Shown piece after piece: positions 34,722-44,073 of a DNA stretch of 64,000 nucleotides. The translations under genes were made by a program, and so were the position numbers. Below the pieces are notes generated by a model. It did not search any database. It had not been told where the DNA came from and saw nothing but the letters and a program-made list of their open reading frames with translations. Source of the DNA: an uncultured Acetatifactor sp. (GTDB lineage: Bacteria > Bacillota > Clostridia > Lachnospirales > Lachnospiraceae); NCBI GenBank assembly GCA_910586485.1, contig CAJUIA010000020.1:1-64000 (forward strand), in the 5' to 3' direction. The first letter of the stretch is position 1; each line of letters begins with the position of its first letter.

Positions 34722-36146
34722 TTACGCGGTATAATCCACCGTGTTTCCGTTATCCGCCATGATCTTCCTGGTCAGCGCCTCTTCCTCTTCCATCTCTTCG
34801 ACGGGAACGGTGTCTTCCAGACTGATTCTTCTGACACGTCCCTTCCGGGCCGGCTCCTGCTCCTGGCTGCTGCCCCTTCTGCCCTGCTCTAAGTTCTGCT
34901 CAAACTGATGAGTCTGCACGGTAACCTCTATGGCCTCTACCTTAACTCCCTGGGCTTCAAACTGTTCCTGAAGCTGGACCATCTGGCTTTCTAAGGCCGC
35001 CTTTACCGCCTCGTTCTGCGTGATAAAGCTGGCTGTCACAGCGCCGCCTCTGGATGCAATCTGAACCTGCACCGTCCCCAAGCTTGCGGGGTGAAGCTGC
35101 ATCTCCATGGTGGATAAATCCGCCTTCAGATTCACCTTCATGTAATCCATAATCTGGCGCATGATATTCTGGGTATCCGCATCCCAGACACTTTCCGAAG
35201 CGTAGGTTTGCTGAATCTGGGGCTCGAACTGTCCGGCCTTCAGATTCTGGGTAAACAGATTAACTCCCTGTTCATTGCCGCTCTCCTGCCGCCCTTCCCT
35301 GCGGTCATGATCCCTGCCGGTATTCCCGTTATCCTTTGTCTGCTCCGTTACAGGCTTCTGCTCCGGCAGCCGAACCGGCTCAAAATCCGTCTCCGGCGTT
35401 TCCTCCGTGGATTCCTCCGGCTTTTCAGGCTTCTCCACAGACACGGCGGCAGCCGCCTCTGTATTCGGTTGAATGGTAATGCTTACGCTGGTATCCTCTT
35501 TTCCGTTCGTCTCCGGCAGGCTCTCCGGCTTTAATACAGGCTTTCCTGTCAGGTCCTCCGTCAGCTGTTCAAGCTGCTCCGGGCTTATCTCCAGAGCTTC
35601 GCCGCATTCCTGAAGCACTCCCTCCAGCTTACCCATCAGCTCCTGATAATTGGTATAAAGACCCTCGTCGATCAGCAGCGCCTTAGGGTCCTCCGCCCCG
35701 GAAACGGCAAGGATCAGGCTGCCAAGCCCCTGGGGCGTTAAAATATCCGCCTGCTCCAGTCCCAGCTCCGCCATCATTTCCTGAATCTCTCCGGGCTCCA
35801 TTCCGAAGGTGTCCGCCACCTCCTGAACGATCTGAACCGCTGCGGTCTCCAAAACCTCCGCCGCCTCTTCCAGCTTTTCCTCCGGGATGTCCGTACGCTC
35901 TTCCACGTTCCGGCTGGGCTCCCGCTTTTCCGTCCGAGCCCTGTGTTCATCCCTGGCCTTCAATGAGTCCCCCGGTGCCTTTTTCACCGCCTGACTGTCC
36001 TGCTGCTCCGCCCCCGCCGCCTGTTTTCCTGCCTGATTGTTCCAAACCGCCTGAAAACCTGCATCTGGGAAAGCCTTTGTACCCGCTGCCGCCTGTGTGG
36101 GTGTATTTTGACCAAAACCCACGCCTTTTACAGGTGTACTTGTCAT
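34722..36146 (-). CDS. fliK: Flagellar hook-length control protein FliK
   Basis: A 474-residue FliK. The low-complexity, Glu/Gln/Pro-rich N-terminal two-thirds act as a molecular ruler in the family. The C-terminal FliK domain contains LHPASLGTVQVQIASRGGAV and FEAQGVKVEAIEVTV. It lies between the MotE-like gene and flgD. Confidence 0.92.
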   Translation of the reverse strand: MTSTPVKGVGFGQNTPTQAAAGTKAFPDAGFQAVWNNQAGKQAAGAEQQDSQAVKKAPGDSLKARDEHRARTEKREPSRNVEERTDIPEEKLEEAAEVLETAAVQIVQEVADTFGMEPGEIQEMMAELGLEQADILTPQGLGSLILAVSGAEDPKALLIDEGLYTNYQELMGKLEGVLQECGEALEISPEQLEQLTEDLTGKPVLKPESLPETNGKEDTSVSITIQPNTEAAAAVSVEKPEKPEESTEETPETDFEPVRLPEQKPVTEQTKDNGNTGRDHDRREGRQESGNEQGVNLFTQNLKAGQFEPQIQQTYASESVWDADTQNIMRQIMDYMKVNLKADLSTMEMQLHPASLGTVQVQIASRGGAVTASFITQNEAVKAALESQMVQLQEQFEAQGVKVEAIEVTVQTHQFEQNLEQGRRGSSQEQEPARKGRVRRISLEDTVPVEEMEEEEALTRKIMADNGNTVDYTA

Positions 36147-36234
36147 TTCTGACCTCCTTCCTTAAAGTTATCAAAGTTCAAAGTCAGGGCATATAAATAC
36201 CCTGACTTATCTATCGGCACAAATACCCAAATAC

Positions 36235-37107
36235 TTAAGAGTCCGGATCCATAATTTTTGTGAGCCTTGCCGCCACCTCCGCATCCATGGCCCCCAGAAT
36301 GGACCCTCTGGAATCCACGTCCATGGCATTTAAGATTTTAGCCACCAGCTCCAGGTTATCTGTCATTGTATTAAAGATTGCCGCTGCTTCCTTTGGCTTC
36401 ATGGCCGAGTAAGCGCTTGCATAATCCTGCACCTGCTGACTCTCTTCCATCTGGACCACTACCTGCTTATAAAGAGCTTCCGCGGTGGCAGGGTCCATTT
36501 CCTCATACCATTTCCGGTATTCCTCCGCCCCCGGCCCGTTCTCCGCATAAATCACCTCTTCATAAAATTCCTGCATGATCCGCTGGAATTCCACCTGCTT
36601 CTGTTCAAAAGCGCTGAGTCTTGTGTTTTCCGCCCTTAGCTTTTCCAGATCCGCATCCTTGGCATTGGACGCCGTGCGTACCTGCTCCAGCTCCAGCTCC
36701 AGCTGCCTGATATAATCCACCGCATCCTGTAAGCTGGAATAGCCGCCGTAGCTGCCGGGATCCGTGGTTTCCGTCTGACCGGAATCCGGCAGGATCATGT
36801 TTAACACCGGCACGTCCTTTAAGATCGGCGTCAGCACGGAGCTGCCGAAGCCGCCTATATCCAGCTTTACGATCACGCAGACCACTGCAATCCACAAAGC
36901 CACGATCAGCACCGTTGCGCCAAAGGTTACCAGACCGTTGCCCTCGTCCAGTCCCAGATCCTCTTCCTGCTTTGCAATTTCCTTTGCCCGGCGCTTTGCT
37001 TCCTTCTTCTGATCCTGCTGCTGCTTTTTCAGCTGCTTTTTCTCGTCCTGTATTCTCTTTTTCTCGTCTTCCGGAGAACCAACTCCCTGACTTACTTCTC
37101 TTGCCAT
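36235..37107 (-). CDS. MotE-family / MgtE-N-like flagellar membrane protein
   Basis: A 290-residue protein: a basic Lys/Gln-rich cytoplasmic N-terminus, one membrane helix (LVTFGATVLIVALWIAVVCV), a coiled coil (about 135-190), and a C-terminal MgtE-N-like helical domain (YASAYSAMKPKEAAAIFNTM, then DSRGSILGAMDAEVAARLTK). This is the layout of MotE/FlbB-type proteins encoded next to fliJ. It is probably a stator or basal-body accessory. Confidence 0.8.
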   Translation of the reverse strand: MAREVSQGVGSPEDEKKRIQDEKKQLKKQQQDQKKEAKRRAKEIAKQEEDLGLDEGNGLVTFGATVLIVALWIAVVCVIVKLDIGGFGSSVLTPILKDVPVLNMILPDSGQTETTDPGSYGGYSSLQDAVDYIRQLELELEQVRTASNAKDADLEKLRAENTRLSAFEQKQVEFQRIMQEFYEEVIYAENGPGAEEYRKWYEEMDPATAEALYKQVVVQMEESQQVQDYASAYSAMKPKEAAAIFNTMTDNLELVAKILNAMDVDSRGSILGAMDAEVAARLTKIMDPDS

Positions 37108-37125
37108 ATTGCCTCCATGTTAAAG

Positions 37126-37584
37126 CTATATCTGCCTTTCCTTACGTTTCTGTCCGTAGGTATAGCTGGTCAGCTCATCTATCTCCTTGCCCTCCTGCCG
37201 CTTTTCATCCATCAGGAACTGCTGAAAGGCCTTTTCCTTCAAAGTCTCATGGGTCTTGCGCTCCATCATTACCTCTGTCAGGTGCTCTCTGGCCTGCTCC
37301 AGATTCTTTTCGGCCTTTGCCACCTGCAGGCGCTGCTCTTCAATGTAGCGGTCCATACAGAGAACTGCCATCTTGTTTTCGTTAATATCCCGCACATTCA
37401 ACGTTCCCGAAAGCAGCTCCGCCGCCCTTTCCTCATAGCCTGCCTTGCGGTCAAAAAGCTTCTGCAGGCGCTCCTCTTCTTCATCCAGCGCCGCCCTGGC
37501 CGCTGAAAATTCCTGTTTTGCCTGGGTTTCCATCTTTAATTTAATATTCAGAATACTCTGCATGGAGTAACGGAAACGGGCCAT
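37126..37584 (-). CDS. fliJ: Flagellar export chaperone FliJ
   Basis: FliJ, 152 residues, almost entirely a two-helix coiled coil. It links the FliI ATPase to FlhA. The start is ATG 37584 (MARFRYSMQSILNIKLKME), preceded by GGAGGG at 6 nt. Confidence 0.92.
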   Translation of the reverse strand: MARFRYSMQSILNIKLKMETQAKQEFSAARAALDEEEERLQKLFDRKAGYEERAAELLSGTLNVRDINENKMAVLCMDRYIEEQRLQVAKAEKNLEQAREHLTEVMMERKTHETLKEKAFQQFLMDEKRQEGKEIDELTSYTYGQKRKERQI

Positions 37585-37613
37585 GATATTCCCTCCGGGG
37601 GCCAAACGGCTCC

Positions 37614-38930
37614 CTAATCAAAAAGATGCCCCAGCATGTCTATACTGGTCTCAAAGTCAAATTTCTCGTCGGTGGCCTGACATAAAAAGTCATTCACCGC
37701 ATCAATCTTTGCAATGGCATAATCAATATTGGGGTTGCTGCCGCTCTTGTAGGCGCCGATATTGATCAAGTCCTCCGCCTCGTTATAGGTAGCCAGCACG
37801 TTTTTAAGCTTTCCTGCCATCTGCTTATGCTCTCTGGTGGCAATCTGGCTCATGCAGCGGGATATACTCTGCAGAACATCAATGGCGGGATAGTGATTCT
37901 TATGCCCCAGCTTCCTGTCCAGCATAATATGACCGTCCAGGATGCTTCGCGCCGTATCCGTGATGGGCTCGTTGAAATCGTCGCCGTCCACCAGCACCGT
38001 GTACAGCCCCGTAATGGAGCCCTTATCCGATCTGCCTGCCCGCTCCAAAAGCCTGGGCATCTCCGCATACACGCTGGGCGGGTATCCGCGGCTCACCGGA
38101 GGCTCGCCGCTGGCCAGGCCAATCTCCCTCTGGGCCATGGAAAAACGAGTCAGGGAATCCATCATCAGCAATACGTCCCTGCCCTGGTCCCTGAAATATT
38201 CGGCAATGGCCGTGGCCGTCTTGGCCGCCTTATTTCTCTCCAGGGCCGGCTTATCCGAAGTGGCCACCACCACCACCGAGCGGCGCATACCTTCCTCTCC
38301 CAAGTCCCTCTCTATAAACTCACGCACCTCACGCCCCCGCTCTCCGATCAGCGCAATCACGTTAATATCCGCTTTTGTATTTCTTGCAAACATTCCCATC
38401 AGGGTGGATTTTCCTACGCCGGAGCCGGCAAAAATACCGATTCTCTGACCCTTACCCACCGTGATCAGACCGTCCACAGCCTTCACCCCCAGGGGCAGGA
38501 CCTCGTCAATGATCTCTCGGCTCATGGGATCAGGCGGAGATGCCTCCACCGGATATGCGGTGCCATTCACTAGGGCACCTCCTGCGGTCCTTCCAAGACC
38601 GTCCAGGGTCTTGCCCAAAAGCTCGTCACTGACCGTCACTCGTAAAGGCTCCCCTGTATTCTCCACAATACAGCCCAGGCCGATGCCGTCTGTGGCATCA
38701 TAAGGCATCAGCAGCGTCTTTTTATCCTTAAAGCCTACCACCTCTGCCATGATGGGCGTCTGCTCTCCCTCCCCTTCGGGATGGATCATGCACAGATCTC
38801 CCAGCCTTGCGTCCGGCCCGGCGGACTCGATGGTCAGCCCCACCACATTCACTACCTTGCCCAGCCTTTTGAAAAAAGACTGCTCCGTTATTTTATTGTA
38901 CTTTCCGAAATCCACCACCGGTACGTACAC
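37614..38930 (-). CDS. fliI: Flagellum-specific export ATPase FliI
   Basis: FliI, 438 residues, related to F1-ATPase beta. P-loop GIFAGSGVGKSTLMGMFA, GERGREVREFIE and the Walker B LLMMDSLTRF are visible. It energises and unfolds export substrates together with FliH and FliJ. It lies between fliH and fliJ. Confidence 0.97.
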   Translation of the reverse strand: MYVPVVDFGKYNKITEQSFFKRLGKVVNVVGLTIESAGPDARLGDLCMIHPEGEGEQTPIMAEVVGFKDKKTLLMPYDATDGIGLGCIVENTGEPLRVTVSDELLGKTLDGLGRTAGGALVNGTAYPVEASPPDPMSREIIDEVLPLGVKAVDGLITVGKGQRIGIFAGSGVGKSTLMGMFARNTKADINVIALIGERGREVREFIERDLGEEGMRRSVVVVATSDKPALERNKAAKTATAIAEYFRDQGRDVLLMMDSLTRFSMAQREIGLASGEPPVSRGYPPSVYAEMPRLLERAGRSDKGSITGLYTVLVDGDDFNEPITDTARSILDGHIMLDRKLGHKNHYPAIDVLQSISRCMSQIATREHKQMAGKLKNVLATYNEAEDLINIGAYKSGSNPNIDYAIAKIDAVNDFLCQATDEKFDFETSIDMLGHLFD

Positions 38931-38941
38931 ACTAACCTCCG

Positions 38942-39772
38942 CTATCTCTGAAAAGCCAAAAGCATCAGCTTTTTCTTTACCTCTTCCAACTGGGTCCCCA
39001 GACCACAGTCATAAATGCCGCTGTCCGTCTCGATCAGACACTCGTTCTTGGCCAGGGTCAGATCCTCCACTACCTCCACGCTGCAGTTTGCAGCCACGGC
39101 TCCCGCCAGAATCTGCTTTTTCTGCATACTTACATAGGGATAATCCTCCTTGGAGACATGAACCATAAAATCATGTCCCCCCTCCAGCTTCCTTAAGGTA
39201 TCAGAAATCAGATGTCCCAGAAGCTCCCGGTAAGACCCCAGCTCCACATGAAATATATGCTCATAAATTGCCGAGATGGTATCTACCATCTGCGGCTCCA
39301 GTTCCTCGATCTGCTGTTGATAAAACAGATCCAGCTGCTCTTCCTTTTCCTGATACTCCCGTCTGAGGGCGTCACCCTCTGCCTGCGCCTTTGCATATCC
39401 TTCGGAATAGCCCTGCTGCTGCGCTTCTGTAAAAATCCTGTTTCTCTCCGCCAGCGCCTGGGCCCTTGCTTCCTCCGTAATCCTCGCGGCCTCCGCCTGT
39501 GCCGCTTCCAAAGCGGCCTGGGCTTCCGCCTGTGCATTTCCCAGAATCTGCTCCGCGCTTTCCCGTGACTTTATGATATTGCTTTCTCCGTCGTCCTCCC
39601 CAATCTCCAGCTCTTCTGCAGCCAGCCCGGACACAAAGCCTGCTTCATCCGCCTCCCGCTGCCATCTGGCAAGCTCCTCCTCACGAGCTTTCAGCAGCTC
39701 ATCGGCATCAATCACCCGCTTTTCCTCGGATTGAACCACCATAAACATTTGTTTTACCAAACCCTTAGACAA
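38942..39772 (-). CDS. fliH: Flagellar assembly protein FliH
   Basis: A 276-residue FliH-type protein: an Ala/Glu/Gln-rich coiled coil (about residues 60-165) and a C-terminal domain (DTLRKLEGGHDFMVHVSKED). It regulates FliI. The start is uncertain: I favour TTG 39772 (MSKGLVKQM...), with GGAGG about 11 nt upstream inside fliG. A GTG at 39784 overlaps the ribosome site, and ATG 39748 lacks one. Confidence 0.85.
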   Translation of the reverse strand: MSKGLVKQMFMVVQSEEKRVIDADELLKAREEELARWQREADEAGFVSGLAAEELEIGEDDGESNIIKSRESAEQILGNAQAEAQAALEAAQAEAARITEEARAQALAERNRIFTEAQQQGYSEGYAKAQAEGDALRREYQEKEEQLDLFYQQQIEELEPQMVDTISAIYEHIFHVELGSYRELLGHLISDTLRKLEGGHDFMVHVSKEDYPYVSMQKKQILAGAVAANCSVEVVEDLTLAKNECLIETDSGIYDCGLGTQLEEVKKKLMLLAFQR

Positions 39773-40784
39773 CGATCTCGTCACCTCCGCCTCTGGAGAT
39801 TACGATCTCACCGGTATCCTCCAGCTTTCTGATAATATTTACAATCTTCTGCTGTGCCTCTTCCACGTCCTTCATACGGACAGGACCCATAAACTCCATA
39901 TCCTCCTTGATCATCACGGCCAGACGCTTGGACAGGTTATTAAAGATAGCATTCTGCACCTGCTCGTTTGCACTCTTCATTGCCATCTCCAGATCGCTGT
40001 TATCCACGTCACGCAGCACACGCTGAATCGCTCTGTCGTCCAGAAGCAGAATATCCTCGAACACGAACATTTTCTTTCTGATCTCGTCCGCCAGTTCGGG
40101 CTCTTCGATTTCCAGAGTCTCCATGATATGACGCTCCGTTCCTCTGTCTACCGTATTTAAGATCTCTACCACGGCATCCACACCGCCGATCACGGTGTAA
40201 TCCTGATTTACCAGACTTGCCAGCTTGGATTCCAGCACCTTCTCCACCTCCTTGATCACATCGGGACTGGTGCGGTCCATCACTGCGATACGCCTTGCCA
40301 CATCCGCCTGTCTGTCCGGCGCCAGAGCCGAAATCACCAGTGCCGCCTGACCCGGCGCCAGATAGGAGAGAATCAGGGCAATGGTCTGAGGATGTTCGTC
40401 CTGAATAAAGTTGATCAGCTGGGAAGCATCCGTCTTGCGCACAAATTCGAAGGGCTTCACCTGCAGGGATGCGGTCAGCTTGCCGATGACATCCATGGCC
40501 TTCTCTGTTCCCAGCGCCTTTTCCAGCAGATCCTTGGCATAATTGATGCCGCCCTCTGCAATATACTGCTGCGCCAGGCAGACCTCATAAAACTCGTTAA
40601 TTACACTCTCCTTCACCTGAGGGGTCACGCTTCTGGTATTGGCGATTTCCAGCGTCAGCTCTTCTATCTCTTCTTCCTTCAAATGCTTAAAAATTCCCGC
40701 CGAACGCTCCGGTCCCAGGGCGATCAGCAAAATCGCCGCTTTCTGTATACCCTTCAGTTCATCTTCTTTCCCTGACTTTGCCAT
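39765..40784 (-). CDS. fliG: Flagellar motor switch protein FliG
   Basis: FliG, 339 residues, the torque-generating C-ring subunit. N-terminal domain QKAAILLIALGPERSAGIFK, middle EHPQTIALILSYL, and C-terminal charged helix VLRDVDNSDLEMAMKSANEQ are diagnostic. Confidence 0.97.
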   Translation of the reverse strand: MAKSGKEDELKGIQKAAILLIALGPERSAGIFKHLKEEEIEELTLEIANTRSVTPQVKESVINEFYEVCLAQQYIAEGGINYAKDLLEKALGTEKAMDVIGKLTASLQVKPFEFVRKTDASQLINFIQDEHPQTIALILSYLAPGQAALVISALAPDRQADVARRIAVMDRTSPDVIKEVEKVLESKLASLVNQDYTVIGGVDAVVEILNTVDRGTERHIMETLEIEEPELADEIRKKMFVFEDILLLDDRAIQRVLRDVDNSDLEMAMKSANEQVQNAIFNNLSKRLAVMIKEDMEFMGPVRMKDVEEAQQKIVNIIRKLEDTGEIVISRGGGDEIVV

Positions 40785-40799
40785 AAGCTCATCCTTTCG

Positions 40800-42398
40800 T
40801 CAACCCCAGTCTTCGTTCAGCCAGTTCCGCAGCAGGTTGGCTGCCGCTTCAGGATTATCGTCAACAAACTTTTCTATCATCATCCTTGTATCGGACTTGG
40901 TCTCCACTTCAATATCGTTCACCTCTTCCGGCGTAGACTGCAGCATGGATTCCACGGAAAGCTCTTCCTCGCCTTCCTGTGCCTTTCTGCTGCGCATACT
41001 CCGCAGTACTACAAAGGCCAGCAGGGCCAGAATCAGCACGATCATCACAATACTGACAATATCGCTGCCCGTAACACTGGTTTCCTTATCAATAAACACA
41101 GGAGACTCATAAGCAATGATGGTGATACGTTCTTTGTCGATTCCGGTGGCGTTTGCCGCCATATCATAGTACTCGTCCCTTACCTCCAGCCAGACGTCTT
41201 CCCTGTTTTCTTCCTGAAATTCCTCCCAGGAAATACCATCCAGCAGGCCCTGGGCCCGCACCGCTTCCTCACGGTACTCCCTGTACTTAATCATGGAGAT
41301 GGACAGGCGGGAATTGCCATAATTAATTACACCTGGAGACGTAGTCACCTGCTTTGCGTATTCGTTTACCAGGTAATCGGTTGAGGTCTCCGTCTGCGTG
41401 GCTTCGCTGCTGCCGTAGTCCGGATACATATAACCCGTCAGATTCTCCCCGTCATTGGCATCCGTTCCGGGAATTCCGCCTCCCTCATTCACATTGCTGG
41501 AGTCAAATTCGTCCCGGTGGGCCCAAAAGCCCTGATCACGGCCGTCAGGCACGGAATATTTTTTCCAGGTCTCCTGATACTGAGCATAATCCACATCCAG
41601 ATAGCTGCCAACGGTAATCTGGGAAAACTGCTGGGTACCGTATAACACCTGCTTTAACTGGCTGGCAAGGAAGGTCTGGGCCTGGGCCTGCAGCTCCTGC
41701 ACGGAAGAAGCCATGCTCACAAGAGAAGTGGAATCGTTACCCATAAACAAGGGATTGGCGTCGGTATCCACAATCGTGATATTGGCAGTGGTAGTATTCC
41801 CTAAGCCGGTAGCCGCACATCTGGCCAAAGCCGCCGCCTGAGAAGAAGAAATATTCCCGTCCAGCTCCAGCGTGATATAGGCTGAGGTTTCCTCCTGCAT
41901 GGAAGCCAGCGTACCGTTCTGCGGCGGTATGGTCAAAAACACCGTTGCCTTCCTGACATTGTTCTGCACCTCCAGAGTCTTCTCCAGATAGGCCTCCAAA
42001 TAAATCTTCCACTGCCGTTCCCGGTCCGTAGAGGTGGTGGACATACTGCTGTTCACCCAGTCCTCGTACTTCATTCTTGACGTGGTATAACCTGCAGAGC
42101 CCAGGGCCAGGTTTGCCATATATTGCTGCTCCGCCAGGACCTCTATGGTCAGAGCGTCTGCAGATTCCTTGTGCGTCACCCCTGCGCTTTCCAGAATGGA
42201 AACCACCTCAGCCGCTTCGGCCGAGGTTGCATAGGTATCCAGTTTTATGTATTTGGGTCTGGAAACTGCATAAATAATAATGACAAATGCAAAGATGACA
42301 ACCGCGGCAATGGCAATAATAATTGTCCGCTGCCGGGCAGTGAATTTTCCCCACCACTCTTTTATTTTTTCCAGTATCTCTTTCAGCTTCTCAGGCAT
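40800..42398 (-). CDS. fliF: Flagellar MS-ring protein FliF
   Basis: FliF, 532 residues, with two membrane helices: near residue 20-45 (IIIAIAAVVIFAFVIIIYAV) and near 445-465 (IVSIVMIVLILALLAFVVL). YscJ/FliF ring-building motifs lie between them, and a C-terminal FliG-binding tail ends AANLLRNWLNED. It forms the MS ring, the base for assembly. Confidence 0.96.
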   Translation of the reverse strand: MPEKLKEILEKIKEWWGKFTARQRTIIIAIAAVVIFAFVIIIYAVSRPKYIKLDTYATSAEAAEVVSILESAGVTHKESADALTIEVLAEQQYMANLALGSAGYTTSRMKYEDWVNSSMSTTSTDRERQWKIYLEAYLEKTLEVQNNVRKATVFLTIPPQNGTLASMQEETSAYITLELDGNISSSQAAALARCAATGLGNTTTANITIVDTDANPLFMGNDSTSLVSMASSVQELQAQAQTFLASQLKQVLYGTQQFSQITVGSYLDVDYAQYQETWKKYSVPDGRDQGFWAHRDEFDSSNVNEGGGIPGTDANDGENLTGYMYPDYGSSEATQTETSTDYLVNEYAKQVTTSPGVINYGNSRLSISMIKYREYREEAVRAQGLLDGISWEEFQEENREDVWLEVRDEYYDMAANATGIDKERITIIAYESPVFIDKETSVTGSDIVSIVMIVLILALLAFVVLRSMRSRKAQEGEEELSVESMLQSTPEEVNDIEVETKSDTRMMIEKFVDDNPEAAANLLRNWLNEDWG

Positions 42399-42462
42399 TT
42401 CAAGTCTCCTAAAGTATTATGTTAAATCGCAACGGCTCAGTGACCTGTCCAAACCGTTACGT

Positions 42463-42798
42463 TTAGATCTGCATCTGCATAATTTCTTTATAAGCGTCCA
42501 ACAGTCTGTCACGAATAGCGACAGTATACTGCAGTGCGGTAGACGCCTTCTGCAGCGCGATCATCAGGTCGTGGGTATTCTCCGTCTCGCCCAAAGAAAA
42601 TTTAATTTCTTCATCCTCGGCATCGGAAAGGTAACTGTTCGTAGTCTTGATATTGTCGATTGCCGTATTGAGAACGGCGTCAAAAAGCGTCCCTGTGGTT
42701 TCCTTGGTCTGATCCAGATCCAGCAGAGTCCCCCGCAGAGATTCCGCAGGTGATATTTCGTTGATCTTCGTAACTCCATTCATTGCATATAAATCCAT
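42463..42798 (-). CDS. fliE: Flagellar hook-basal body protein FliE
   Basis: FliE, 111 residues, the MS-ring/rod junction subunit. The conserved C-terminal ALQKASTALQYTVAIRDRLL and AYKEIMQMQI tail are present. GGAG lies 8 nt before the ATG. It is separated from flgC by the double-hairpin element at 42827-42914. Confidence 0.95.
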   Translation of the reverse strand: MDLYAMNGVTKINEISPAESLRGTLLDLDQTKETTGTLFDAVLNTAIDNIKTTNSYLSDAEDEEIKFSLGETENTHDLMIALQKASTALQYTVAIRDRLLDAYKEIMQMQI

Positions 42799-42826
42799 GA
42801 TATGTACTCCCTCTTAATCTTCTTGG

Positions 42827-42914
42827 GAAGAATTGCCGAAAGGCAATTCTTCAAGGCGAAACATAGATTTTCTTAGGTTGAGTCCTTTTTAACCTTAGAA
42901 AATCTTTTCGCCTT
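42827..42914. repeat. Double-hairpin repeat element, copy 1 (flgC-fliE gap)
   Basis: Hairpin A: GAAGAATTGCC (42827-42837) and GGCAATTCTTC (42842-42852) around GAAA, 11 bp and perfect. Hairpin B: AAGGCGAAA (42853-42861) pairs with TTTCGCCTT (42906-42914). After a 3-base bulge, a 15-bp inner stem follows (42865-42879 with 42891-42905, one mismatch). Hairpin B abuts the flgC stop codon. Copy 2 is in the flgB leader. Confidence 0.85.
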
Positions 42915-43364
42915 TTATTGCCCTAACTGCAGCCCCTGCTGGGCCATGGATTTGCTTGCATTAAAGGCAGTCGCATTGGCCTCGTACGCACGGCTGGCAT
43001 CTATCATATTGGTCATCTCCGTGATAATATTCACATTGGGGTAGGTTACATACCCGTTTTCGTCCGCATCGGGATGGGAGGGATCATATACCATGTTCAT
43101 CTCCGTATCATAATCCTTCAGTACGCTGCGAACCTTCACACCCTGGCCGGAATAGCCATGATTATAAGACGCCTCACCCAGGACCCGGCTGAATGCCGTC
43201 TGGCCGCCCTTCTCTTCAAAGTAAACTACCTTCCTGCGGTATGGGGTGCCGTCTGCCGTCCTGGTGGTATTGGCATTGGCCACATTCTCCGAAATTATAT
43301 CCATACGGTATCTCTGCGCCGTCATTCCCGATGCGTTGATATTAAATGCCGAAAACATACTCAT
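42915..43364 (-). CDS. flgC: Flagellar basal-body rod protein FlgC
   Basis: FlgC, 149 residues, a proximal rod subunit with the rod N-terminus (MDIISENVANANTTRT) and the C-terminal IITEMTNMIDASRAYEANAT. GGGAGA lies upstream of the start. It lies downstream of flgB. Confidence 0.96.
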   Translation of the reverse strand: MSMFSAFNINASGMTAQRYRMDIISENVANANTTRTADGTPYRRKVVYFEEKGGQTAFSRVLGEASYNHGYSGQGVKVRSVLKDYDTEMNMVYDPSHPDADENGYVTYPNVNIITEMTNMIDASRAYEANATAFNASKSMAQQGLQLGQ

Positions 43365-43402
43365 GCTTCTTCTCTCCCTTTTCTATTCGTTATTTCATGT
43401 AA

Positions 43403-43792
43403 TTATTTCATGGCCGTCTGCAGATTCTGGAATTCCTGGTTGATGCCCGCAAGCAGACCCTGATATTTTAACTGATTTTCCGCCAGCATAACATTCTCGT
43501 TCTCAATATCCACGTTGTTGCCATCCAGGCGGTAAGAAAAGGTATCATAATCCGTATAGGTCCTGACGGAAAGATTTTTGGATTTAGCCGCCGCTACCTT
43601 TGAATCCATGGACTGATAGCGATTATGCCCCAGCGCCTTTCCGAGAACGGACTCAAATGCCACGTCCTGCCTCTTATAACCAGGAGTATCCACATTGGAA
43701 ATATTGTTGCCAATGGCCTCATTGCGCAGCCAGCTGGCATCCGCCGCTTTGTCCAGAATCCTTACATAGTCGAATACGTTTGTCTGAATCAT
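43403..43792 (-). CDS. flgB: Flagellar basal-body rod protein FlgB
   Basis: FlgB, 129 residues, the first gene of the flagellar/chemotaxis operon. The rod signature NEAIGNNISNVDTPGYKRQD and the C-terminal LAENQLKYQGLLAGINQEF are present. AAAGGAG lies 7 nt before the ATG. It follows a ~150-base leader that contains the second double-hairpin element. Confidence 0.96.
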   Translation of the reverse strand: MIQTNVFDYVRILDKAADASWLRNEAIGNNISNVDTPGYKRQDVAFESVLGKALGHNRYQSMDSKVAAAKSKNLSVRTYTDYDTFSYRLDGNNVDIENENVMLAENQLKYQGLLAGINQEFQNLQTAMK

Positions 43793-43842
43793 TTTAAGTC
43801 TCCTTTCCTGTCATACCGCATCCCAAGGAATTAAAGCTCCGT

Positions 43843-43928
43843 GAAGAACGCCGCTCTTGCGTTCTTCGAGGCGAAACTTAGATTTTCTTTGGCGGCGATC
43901 TTTGACGCCTTAGAAAATCTTTTCGCCT
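43843..43928. repeat. Double-hairpin repeat element, copy 2 (flgB 5' leader)
   Basis: Hairpin A: GAAGAACGC (43843-43851) and GCGTTCTTC (43859-43867). Hairpin B: AGGCGAAA (43869-43876) pairs with TTTCGCCT (43921-43928), with a CTT bulge and an inner AGATTTTCT/AGAAAATCT stem. The outer and inner arms of B are identical to copy 1, while the arms of hairpin A differ but still pair, implying selection on structure. It lies between the operon promoter and flgB, so it would be transcribed. Confidence 0.85.
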
Positions 43929-43941
43929 TTCACACTTTTTT

Positions 43942-43969
43942 ATTATAGTAAATTTACGTAAAAAAACAA
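43942..43969 (-). promoter_or_regulatory. Probable sigma-A promoter of the flagellar/chemotaxis operon
   Basis: TTGTTT (43964-43969), a 16-bp spacer and TATAAT (43942-43947) on the minus strand, upstream of flgB and downstream of the codY terminator. It would give a leader of about 140 nt including the double-hairpin element. Confidence 0.6.
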
Positions 43970-43990
43970 TAGATATTGCACGATTTTATC

Positions 43991-44036
43991 AAAAAAAGGG
44001 AAAAGGGACTTATTATATTTTGTAATAAATCCCTTT
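43991..44036 (-). terminator. Rho-independent terminator of codY
   Basis: On the minus strand AAAGGGATTTATTA pairs with TAATAAGTCCCTTT (one mismatch) and is followed by CCCTTTTTTT. It lies just after the codY stop, so flgB needs its own promoter. Confidence 0.8.
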
Positions 44037-44073
44037 ATACCACCTTTCAATCCGTTGTCTATGTAATTTATTT

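Noticed and set aside
43869..43928. Hairpin B arms as a CodY box
   Set aside because: The arms contain ATTTTC and GAAAAT but are separated by tens of bases; a CodY site would need them in one 15-bp palindrome.
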